8,627 nucleotides of DNA from Candidatus Woesearchaeota archaeon. Its GTDB lineage: Archaea; Nanobdellota; Nanobdellia; Woesearchaeales; GW2011-AR9. The notes beneath the pieces are model-generated. The model was not told the DNA's origin and searched no databases. It saw nothing but the letters and a program-made list of their open reading frames with translations. Within the stretch, counting starts at the first letter, position 1. Each line of letters begins with the position of its first letter. This document shows, in pieces, positions 1 through 5,986 of this stretch. Position numbers and translations under genes: made by a program. The stretch spans positions 1 through 8,627 of the forward strand of contig JACOZM010000092.1 of assembly GCA_016181345.1 (NCBI GenBank), given 5' to 3'.

Positions 1-1592
1 GAGACTAAAGAACTAAACAATAAAGTCTTAGCCTCATCTTGAATATCAGCTACTAAACTTAAAGTTCCATCACTATAAGTGTGTTCAATTCCATATTTGT
101 TTAAATCAAATACGGCATTTCCATCAGCACTAAGTTCAATTTCTGACCCCATAACATAACCATCACCGCACTTCAATGGACATCCATTAGTAAAAGCACC
201 ATTAGTAGCTTGTAAAGGACAAATATCAGCAGAATCTAAAACACCGTCATTATCCGCATCCGGATCAGCATCATCTCCCGTTCCATCATGATCAGTATCT
301 ACATGTTCAGTTGAAATTAAAGGGAATGCATCTCCTGCATCACAATAAGTACCAACATCAACACTTCCATCACAAAAACCATCAGCATCAGTATCAGCAT
401 CTAAATAATCCGTTTCCCTCGTTCCCGCATAGACACCATCTCTATTCAAGTCTTCTTCAAAATCATCTAAGTCATCATTATCATCATCAGTATCTTCTGC
501 AGTCCGCAATACATTTCCCCCAGCATCAACTTCATTATGATCCATACATCCGTCATTATCATTATCATTATTTGCATAATCAAAAGCAATCACTCCTCTC
601 GGACATAAATCCCGTGGAACTTCAACATCATTTCCATTTACAACAATAGTAGTTACGTCATCAACCCCATCATTATCATCATCAGCGTCACAAGCATCTC
701 CTTCTAAATCACCATCATAATCCGCTTGATCTGCATTAGGCAATAACGGACAATTATCATCACAGAGAGTAGTTCCTCCGTTTGTACATCTCGTTAACGT
801 TACCCCGTCACCAGCTCCATCATCTAAAATTCCATCTCCATCATAATCCTCATCACAAGCATCTCCTTTTCCATCACTATCAAAATCATCTTGATTAGTA
901 TTAGGGGTAAACGGACAATTGTCTGCTGCATCTAAAATAGTATCATCATCATCGTCTGTATCTCCAGAATCACATAAACCGTCAGGAGGACTACTTAAAA
1001 TAAAATCAGTATCTAATAAACTATCATTAAGCGGCGTATTATCAGGTAAATCAAATAAACTATCAACTCCTAAAGCGCAATCATCGCAAGTATCATTATC
1101 AATATCTTCACATCTCCGATTATCTAAAGGGTCAATATCATTAATATCTAAAACTCCATCATTATCATCATCGGTATCTTCAACTAAAGGAGGAACACTA
1201 GTACTCATCACACCTACAACTAAACTATCTGGACTCAAATCATTATCAAAATCTTCTGAAGCAGCCGCATCGAAATCAAAAGCATCAAACTCGTCCATAA
1301 CTCCATCATTATCCTTATCCAAATCATCATCTAAAGATTCATCGACAGTTGTTGTTAAAACATCATCACTACAGATTAAATCCGCACCACAATCTAGTAT
1401 TCCATCACTATCAGTATCTATCTGACAAGTTCCAGTCCCAGAAAAACAAACTTCATGATTAAGAGTATCACATATAGCCGGATCAACACTACAATCTACC
1501 CCTACTGCTTTTCCCACCAACGGCCCTTGGCATGAAACTAACAATAGTGATAAAGAAATTAAAAGTACAACAATCAACAGCCTCTTTTTCAT
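1..1592 (-). CDS. Secreted Asp-rich lipoprotein with TSP3-type calcium-binding repeats (C-terminus beyond window)
   Basis: I translated this frame base by base; it is open from ATG at 1592 to position 1 (530 codons and 2 nt), so the 3' end lies outside the window. An in-frame TAA two codons upstream fixes the start. Residues 1-20 are a lipoprotein signal peptide (MKKR, then a hydrophobic core) ending in lipobox LVSC with Cys21 as the lipidation site, followed by LVGKA at 25-29. From about residue 59 the chain is a series of acidic calcium-loop repeats: [29 protein letters not shown] (139-149), a canonical TSP3 unit DNCPFTPNTNQDDFDSDGKGD (224-244) and a second at 279-303. Residues 475-530 leave the repeat pattern (CGDGYVMGSE, then a predicted helix). 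The product is probably anchored outside the membrane and rigid when Ca2+ is bound. It parallels the giant lipoprotein starting at 7748. The ligand or partner is unknown. Confidence 0.9.
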   Translation of the reverse strand, partial: MKKRLLIVVLLISLSLLLVSCQGPLVGKAVGVDCSVDPAICDTLNHEVCFSGTGTCQIDTDSDGILDCGADLICSDDVLTTTVDESLDDDLDKDNDGVMDEFDAFDFDAAASEDFDNDLSPDSLVVGVMSTSVPPLVEDTDDDNDGVLDINDIDPLDNRRCEDIDNDTCDDCALGVDSLFDLPDNTPLNDSLLDTDFILSSPPDGLCDSGDTDDDDDTILDAADNCPFTPNTNQDDFDSDGKGDACDEDYDGDGILDDGAGDGVTLTRCTNGGTTLCDDNCPLLPNADQADYDGDLEGDACDADDDNDGVDDVTTIVVNGNDVEVPRDLCPRGVIAFDYANNDNDNDGCMDHNEVDAGGNVLRTAEDTDDDNDDLDDFEEDLNRDGVYAGTRETDYLDADTDADGFCDGSVDVGTYCDAGDAFPLISTEHVDTDHDGTGDDADPDADNDGVLDSADICPLQATNGAFTNGCPLKCGDGYVMGSEIELSADGNAVFDLNKYGIEHTYSDGTLSLVADIQDEAKTLLFSSLV

Positions 1593-1615
1593 CTTTTAAT
1601 CAGTAATCTTTTAGG

Positions 1616-1648
1616 GTTTTTAAGCCTTTTCTTTATCTCGGCTTAAAA
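1616..1648 (-). promoter_or_regulatory. Inverted repeat over likely TATA box of the 1592 lipoprotein gene
   Basis: TTTTAAGCC (1618-1626 on the plus strand) and GGCTTAAAA (1640-1648) form a perfect 9-bp inverted repeat with a 13-nt spacer. Read on the minus strand, the start-proximal arm contains TTAAAAA 25-31 nt before the ATG at 1592, which is the distance expected for the TATA box of a leaderless archaeal transcript. The palindrome could be an operator over the promoter. It could also fold as a hairpin after the HEPN gene, but no T-run follows it on the minus strand, so a terminator role is less likely. No Shine-Dalgarno sequence is visible before 1592. Confidence 0.4.
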
Positions 1649-1718
1649 TCATATCTCTAACATCCATAGTCACTGCGTTCGTTGGTTGCTCCGTTCCATT
1701 CAGCAGCCACTTCCAGAC
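1620..1718 (-). other. 32-codon open frame, likely gene remnant, between HEPN gene and lipoprotein
   Basis: A minus-strand frame running from just after a stop at 1719-1721 to the stop TAA at 1620-1622 encodes 32 codons (VWKWLLNGTEQPTNAV, then an internal Met and MDVRDMILSRDKEKA). It has no start codon at its beginning and overlaps the last codons of the HEPN gene in another frame. The amino-acid mix looks like real protein rather than chance translation. It could be the displaced C-terminal end of an older gene, part of a repeated element, or a small internal ORF starting at its Met. I do not recognise the family. Confidence 0.3.
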
Positions 1719-2119
1719 TTAACCAACTTTACATTTCTAGGGTTTCTTTTGTTTTGTCTAGGATACGTTTTGCTAATTCGAGCAACTTCTAAGTCAATAG
1801 TTATCTTTTTGTCTTCTATAAGACTAACGATAAGAGCAAAAGTACATTCTTGATTTCGTGTTTCATAGCCAAATTTTGCTAAAATTGCTAGAAAACAATG
1901 ATATATCACGTAGAACAGACTGCTCGAACACCAATCCGTAAAACCACCCTTCTGGAAATAGAGTGTCGCCTTTAAATTTCGTTCTGCTTTAGCTAGATGA
2001 TCTCTGGCTTTTTCAAGATTAGAATTTACCTTAACCAGCCCGCGATGTTTCTTACCCTCTTGAAGTTCTCTCTTGGCTTTGTTAAGGCACCATTCTACTT
2101 TATTCTTTGCGTGACTCAT
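1700..2119 (-). CDS. HEPN-domain protein paired with the upstream nucleotidyltransferase
   Basis: The protein has 139 residues from ATG at 2119 (MSHAKNK). An in-frame TTG at 2149 would add ten residues, but ATG is preferred and still gives a 20-nt overlap with the nucleotidyltransferase gene, so the two are cotranscribed and probably translationally coupled. It is all-helical. A basic first helix (VEWCLNKAKREL) is followed by KARDHLAKAERNLKATLYF and the typical archaeal HEPN core SSSLFYVIYHCFLAILAKFGYETRNQE, as in PF05168 proteins. Such proteins pair with minimal nucleotidyltransferases as toxin-antitoxin or nucleotide-modifying complexes. I see no RX4-6H ribonuclease motif, so RNase activity is doubtful. 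The tail after about residue 110 (ISKTYPRQNKRNPRNVKLV, ending SGSGC) is very basic and shorter than I would expect for this subfamily. This suggests that the original C-terminus was lost or replaced. Confidence 0.75.
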   Translation of the reverse strand: MSHAKNKVEWCLNKAKRELQEGKKHRGLVKVNSNLEKARDHLAKAERNLKATLYFQKGGFTDWCSSSLFYVIYHCFLAILAKFGYETRNQECTFALIVSLIEDKKITIDLEVARISKTYPRQNKRNPRNVKLVKSGSGC

Positions 2120-2702
2120 TGTAAATTTCCATAAACTGATCTTCTCCAAATATCAGTATCCCTTTGATAGCATTAAGGAGAGGTTTATCCTTCTTTCTTA
2201 TATTTTTAATGATATCCTCATAAGTTTGAAATAGAGGATGTATTTTTTTAATATTGAGTTCATTAAGTTCTTTTATTTCTTGCTGAAGTTTAGGAAATCG
2301 TTTTTGATCCGTGACAAAGAGAGCATCGATGTCATTAGGGTTCATTTTCTCTAAGACAGATCCAAAAAGAAAGATAACATCTGCTTTGGTAATCTTTCTA
2401 AGTTCGTTTATCCAACGTTTAACTAAAGTATTTGCGCATTGTGCTTCTCTCCCAAAGATTAGAGAAAGATACTTCCGAGCATAAGGATCTTCAACATTAA
2501 CTTTATAGGTGACTGCCTTGCCTATCTTCCTTGATTTTACAATCTGTTCTTGTTCTAATCTTTTTAGTATCTTCAACGTCCCCATGGAAGTAATTCCTAT
2601 AACTTTAGAAAGACTATTAGCATTATACACTACTTCCGGACTTTTGACTAACGTCAGCACTACATTCATTTCCGCAGGAGTTATTTCCTTAATATAAACC
2701 AT
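2100..2702 (-). CDS. Winged-HTH minimal nucleotidyltransferase (MNT-type), partner of HEPN protein
   Basis: This is a 200-residue protein with two domains. Residues 8-75 form a winged helix-turn-helix: a helix at EMNVVLTLVKSP, the recognition segment SMGTLKILKRLEQEQIV and a basic wing KSRKIGKAVTYKV. Residues 105-190 are a polymerase-beta-fold nucleotidyltransferase with GS at 114-115 and the metal-binding DID at 124-126 (GSVLEKMNPNDID). The spacing GS-X8-DXD is two residues shorter than the usual GSX10DXD. Family knowledge: MNT partners of HEPN proteins transfer nucleotides (AMPylation in the studied cases) onto the HEPN partner and act as antitoxins. The fused DNA-binding domain suggests the protein also represses its own operon. 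The ATG at 2702 lies 25 nt after a TATA box, consistent with a leaderless message. The stop at 2100 overlaps the HEPN start at 2119. The catalytic activity and its target are inferred, not shown. Confidence 0.85.
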   Translation of the reverse strand: MVYIKEITPAEMNVVLTLVKSPEVVYNANSLSKVIGITSMGTLKILKRLEQEQIVKSRKIGKAVTYKVNVEDPYARKYLSLIFGREAQCANTLVKRWINELRKITKADVIFLFGSVLEKMNPNDIDALFVTDQKRFPKLQQEIKELNELNIKKIHPLFQTYEDIIKNIRKKDKPLLNAIKGILIFGEDQFMEIYNESRKE

Positions 2703-2703
2703 C

Positions 2704-2735
2704 AGTTTAGATATATAAACTACCAGTATATAAAC
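2704..2735 (-). promoter_or_regulatory. Promoter and candidate operator of the NTase/HEPN operon
   Basis: On the minus strand, TTTATATA at 2734-2727 lies 25-32 nt before the ATG at 2702, the expected place for an archaeal TATA box with a leaderless transcript. GTTTATATA occurs twice as a direct repeat (from 2735 and from 2720, 15 nt apart). The second copy is the first half of a palindrome, AGTTTA-N6-TAAACT (2721-2704), lying between the TATA box and the start codon. This placement suits repression by the winged-HTH domain of the gene it precedes. Confidence 0.6.
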
Positions 2736-2740
2736 TTTTT

Positions 2741-2901
2741 GGGATAATTTATGTGCATAGCCGCCAAGAGGTCATCAAGAGAGGGTATTTCTACAAAAGA
2801 GTACGGGCAAAAAATCTTTAACTTTTAATATGACTATCTTTTCTACCTTAACAGCAAATTTTTTGTCTTGATGACGGCGCTATGCACATACGGGATAATT
2901 T
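2741..2901. repeat. MITE-like inverted-repeat element flanked by 10-bp direct repeats
   Basis: Left arm 2751-2780 (ATGTGCATAG then C, CGCC, AAGAG, GTCATCAAGA) and right arm 2866-2889 are inverted copies. All 24 bases of the right arm match; the left arm has an extra 1 nt and 5 nt. The arms enclose 85 AT-rich bases with no ORF. GGGATAATTT occurs in the same orientation just outside both ends (2741-2750 abutting the left arm; 2892-2901 two bases beyond the right arm), resembling a target-site duplication. A non-autonomous transposon remnant fits best. A structured RNA or long terminator hairpin after the giant gene is the alternative. Confidence 0.5.
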
Positions 2902-2903
2902 TC

Positions 2904-2913
2904 AAAGAAAAAA
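2904..2913 (-). terminator. T-rich terminator after the giant TSP3 gene
   Basis: The minus strand reads TTTTTTCTTT starting 22 nt after the TAG stop at 2935-2937. Oligo-T tracts of this kind are sufficient for archaeal transcription termination. No tight hairpin precedes it. Confidence 0.45.
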
Positions 2914-2934
2914 GAGTTAAAAGTTCATTTCAAA

Positions 2935-5637
2935 CTATCCAAACAACCTCTGTAACGCTAATTTGACGCTAGTAATAAACGTTTCTTTTTCTTGCACATC
3001 ATTAGCCGGATCATCATCAGCTAAAGCAGTTTTAACAGTTTGAATTGCATTCCTTAAATCAGTCTTAAACCCGTCTTCAGCTAATTGACAGGCTGATAAT
3101 CCATTTGTTTCAGTACAATAATATCCTGATTCTATTTGACATAAATCGGAACAGCCAGGACTAGCCACATTTCCATCATCACAACCTTCACTTGGCTCTT
3201 TTATTCCGTTTCCACAAATAGCTTGAGTGCAAATTCCTGCAACACACTTATCACCATCTAACCAACAGTCTTTATCTGCCGTGCATAGCATCACTTGTTC
3301 AGGAACACAATAATTAATTGTCTGAACAGTAGTAGTTCCTAAAGAACCTCCGGGAACAGTATGAGTATAGGCTAATACATTTCCTTCTCCCGTCCTTCGA
3401 TAGGTATACCCGCCTTTTTCGTACGTGTAAGAATCAGTCATTGGACAAGTGCCGTCAGGATTTGGATTATTTAACGTCACACAAGCCCCGTTAGAACAGA
3501 ATTCTCCGTGAACTGCGTTACATCCAACAATTACTTCCTGCCCGCAACTACCATCAGCGCCGCATCCATAATATTTTACGCTCGAAACACTCGGTAAAGC
3601 ACCATTATCTAAACAATCATCATCATCTGATGTATCACAAACACAACTACTCCTCATAACTTCTCCCGCAGCTGGAGTACAGGTTAAAGGGAAATACTTC
3701 TGCAGTTCCATATTTAAGTTCGGAGTACTTATCCCGCCATCTCTGCACATTCCGCATCCTTCTACCGCTTCTTGAGTAGGATTATTAATCGTCGGACAAT
3801 TATCGCACGCATCTCCTACTCCATCTAAGTCAGAATCAGTTTGGTTACAGGTAGATATTTCAGCGCCAGAAAGTCCACCACCATCAACATCACACGCAGC
3901 TACATTCATTAAAGCACTACTAGTCAAATCATCGTTATACATTCCGTTTTTAACCAGAGGACAATTATCTCGAAGATCTAAAATACTATCATTATCACAA
4001 TCAATATTTAATGGGCAAGGATCATCATCTAAAGATTCATTCTCGGGTGTTGACGATTCATCCCCACAAATACCATCAAGTCCACAATCTACCTTACCAT
4101 CATTATCATCATCATTATCTTCACTATCTTTACATCCATCAGTATCTGTATCTAATCCACTACTTAGACCTGATGGACAAGCATCATTTGTATTGACAAC
4201 ACCATCAGCATCCTTATCATTATCTTCGTCATCAAAACATCCATCATGATCAGTATCCGGAACATAACGAGAGGTACTTAATGGACAAGTTAGATCGCTA
4301 CTATCTAGAACCCCATCATTATCATCATCACCATCTTCTGCATCACTATCTAAACAACCATCACTATCATGATCTAAAGAATAGGTCGATATCCATCCCG
4401 TAACTCCTGAAGTGCAAGTATCAAATAGGTCAGAAATACCATCGTTATCATCATCAGTATCGCAAAGATCTCCTGAAGAATCAGTATCATGGTCTGCTTG
4501 ATCTCTATTAGCTGTATAAACACAATTATCGTTGCAATTAGTATGTACCCCTCCGCTGCATATAACCGGATAAAACCCACTAACTACTAAATCACTATCT
4601 ATATCCTCATCACATACATCTCCTTTCCCATCACCATCAGAATCTTTCTGATCCCTATTCTTAATTAAATCGCAATTATCATTAACATTTAATCTACCGT
4701 CATTATCCCCATCAGTATCACAGGCATCGCCTTTACCATCCTTATCTACATCTCCTTGTCCTGCATTTCCTACTGCGATACAATTATCACAAACGTCTCC
4801 AAATCCATCCCCATCAGTATCAGTATTATCAGTATTAGCTTTATTTGGGCAATTGTCCGGACCCGTCATTTTACCAATGGTTCCTAGACCAACTCCACAT
4901 ATCCCATCATCATCAGCATCATTGCTTGAATCTTCTGAACAACTATCCCCATCACCGCAAATACCATCCTCATCAATATCATTACTAGCATCATTTGAAC
5001 ACGTATCACAAGCATTCCCTGCATTATCCTCGTCAGTATCATCTTGATCTTCATTCGTTACCAATGGACAATTATCCGCAGAATTAAGGAAAGTATCACC
5101 ATCATCATTACAATTAAATAAATTTTCATCAATTCCTAGTTCACAATTATTATCAACACCATCACATATTTCTAATGCTCCGGGATATATCATAGCATTA
5201 TTATCATCACAATCTAAATCATCGGAAGACACATCATTATCATCATTAGGATCTTCATCATCATCTTTACAACCATCTCCATCATAATCGGTTGTTGAAG
5301 AAGAAGAAGTCCAATCAGCATTTCCTTCTGAACAATCATCATCACTATCAGCTACTCCATCATTATCATCGTCGCTATCTTCATTCCCTTCACAGCCGTC
5401 TTCATCATGATCATAGCCACTAGTTTCATCCCAATTAATAGTTCCAACTGCGCAATCATCACTATCATCAGCTACGCCATCATTATCCTTATCACCATCT
5501 TCAGCATCATCGTCTTTACATCCATCACCATCATAATCAGTACTAGAATCAGAAGTCCAGTCTAAAACCCCAGCAGAACAACGATCAGCCATTGGCAGAA
5601 GAAACTGAAATAGAACCGCTGCTAATGATATCACCAT
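2935..5637 (-). CDS. C-terminal part of a broken giant TSP3-repeat surface protein (MopE-like and DUF4215 motifs)
   Basis: This is a 900-codon frame. The true coding part probably begins at the repeat module [11 protein letters not shown] (codons 17-27). The first 15 codons ([15 protein letters not shown]) lie where the previous frame still reads module-like protein; they have no basic N-terminus and no cleavage site, so I do not take them as a signal peptide. Residues 17-140 are modules of the form C-x2-G-x2-W-x6[12 protein letters not shown]3-ED-x2-DNDGV. Residues 141-172 match a MopE-type metal-binding motif ([19 protein letters not shown], then VDNNC and GID). Residues 180-615 are classical TSP3 units (DNC-x-N-x-DQ-D-D-x-D-GDACD). 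Residues 616-805 are Cys-rich. Residues 808-850 ([16 protein letters not shown], then CSDLC) are a DUF4215/myxo-disulfide repeat. A helix of about 40 residues ends the protein. It lacks its own secretion signal and should continue the frames starting at 7748. Confidence 0.8.
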   Translation of the reverse strand: MVISLAAVLFQFLLPMADRCSAGVLDWTSDSSTDYDGDGCKDDDAEDGDKDNDGVADDSDDCAVGTINWDETSGYDHDEDGCEGNEDSDDDNDGVADSDDDCSEGNADWTSSSSTTDYDGDGCKDDDEDPNDDNDVSSDDLDCDDNNAMIYPGALEICDGVDNNCELGIDENLFNCNDDGDTFLNSADNCPLVTNEDQDDTDEDNAGNACDTCSNDASNDIDEDGICGDGDSCSEDSSNDADDDGICGVGLGTIGKMTGPDNCPNKANTDNTDTDGDGFGDVCDNCIAVGNAGQGDVDKDGKGDACDTDGDNDGRLNVNDNCDLIKNRDQKDSDGDGKGDVCDEDIDSDLVVSGFYPVICSGGVHTNCNDNCVYTANRDQADHDTDSSGDLCDTDDDNDGISDLFDTCTSGVTGWISTYSLDHDSDGCLDSDAEDGDDDNDGVLDSSDLTCPLSTSRYVPDTDHDGCFDDEDNDKDADGVVNTNDACPSGLSSGLDTDTDGCKDSEDNDDDNDGKVDCGLDGICGDESSTPENESLDDDPCPLNIDCDNDSILDLRDNCPLVKNGMYNDDLTSSALMNVAACDVDGGGLSGAEISTCNQTDSDLDGVGDACDNCPTINNPTQEAVEGCGMCRDGGISTPNLNMELQKYFPLTCTPAAGEVMRSSCVCDTSDDDDCLDNGALPSVSSVKYYGCGADGSCGQEVIVGCNAVHGEFCSNGACVTLNNPNPDGTCPMTDSYTYEKGGYTYRRTGEGNVLAYTHTVPGGSLGTTTVQTINYCVPEQVMLCTADKDCWLDGDKCVAGICTQAICGNGIKEPSEGCDDGNVASPGCSDLCQIESGYYCTETNGLSACQLAEDGFKTDLRNAIQTVKTALADDDPANDVQEKETFITSVKLALQRLFG
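5491..5592. repeat. 102-bp perfect direct repeat, copy B
   Basis: This stretch is identical over 102 bp to 5885-5986. It encodes the module [16 protein letters not shown] through [17 protein letters not shown]. The two copies are 394 bp apart, which is not a multiple of three, so they are read in different frames. The upstream coding edge (5592) is exactly where the frame used by the C-terminal part begins. A third, partial copy (47 bp, perfect) is at 6223-6269. Confidence 0.95.
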
Positions 5638-5771
5638 CTAAACAACCATCACTATCATGATCTACTCCAGATGATGCATCCCAATTAATAACCCCAGTAG
5701 AACAAAAATCTAAAACAGCCCCAGTGCTATCAACATCATTCACGCCATCATTATCATCATCAGTATCTTCA

Positions 5772-5888
5772 GCATTATCATCCTTGCAACCATCACTATC
5801 GTGGTCAGTACTAGAATCAGAAATCCATTCTAAAACTCCTACCGCACAATCATCATTACTATCATCAACTCCATCATTATCATCATCA
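5772..5888. repeat. 117-bp near-perfect direct repeat (partner 6463-6579)
   Basis: This segment matches 6463-6579 at 116 of 117 positions. The single difference (A at 5841, G at 6532) changes one Thr/Ala-type codon. The copies are 691 bp apart, again not a multiple of three, so they are read in different frames. It adjoins copy A of the 102-bp repeat (5885-5986). Confidence 0.9.
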
Positions 5889-5986
5889 CCATCTTCAGCA
5901 TCATCGTCTTTACATCCATCACCATCATAATCAGTACTAGAATCAGAAGTCCAGTCTAAAACCCCAGCAGAACAACGATCAGCCAT
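5885..5986. repeat. 102-bp perfect direct repeat, copy A
   Basis: Identical to 5491-5592. Its upstream coding edge (5986) coincides with the point where the frame starting at 7748 loses the module pattern (ACDTDDG then TGA at 5979). Confidence 0.95.

Noticed and set aside
311..649. Plus-strand ORF rich in His, Gln and Tyr; similar ones at 4011-4196 and 6761-7060
   Set aside because: These are antisense readings of Asp-repeat codons (GAT/GAC read backwards give ATC, CAT and TCA patterns). The minus-strand frame explains the sequence fully.
919..1425. Plus-strand Ser-rich ORF of 168 codons; similar ones at 4853-5047 and 5724-5930
   Set aside because: Low-complexity mirror of Asp-rich coding on the other strand, without ribosome site or promoter.
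1640..1740. tRNA or small RNA gene on the plus strand near the HEPN end
   Set aside because: No cloverleaf, no GGTTCGAATCC-type T-arm and no consistent box C/D pattern.
5593..5637. Hydrophobic [15 protein letters not shown] as a signal peptide giving the 900-codon frame its own secretion signal
   Set aside because: It has no basic N-terminus, no lipobox or cleavage site, and the same DNA reads as continuation of the module protein in the neighbouring frame. It is probably chance, though not excluded.
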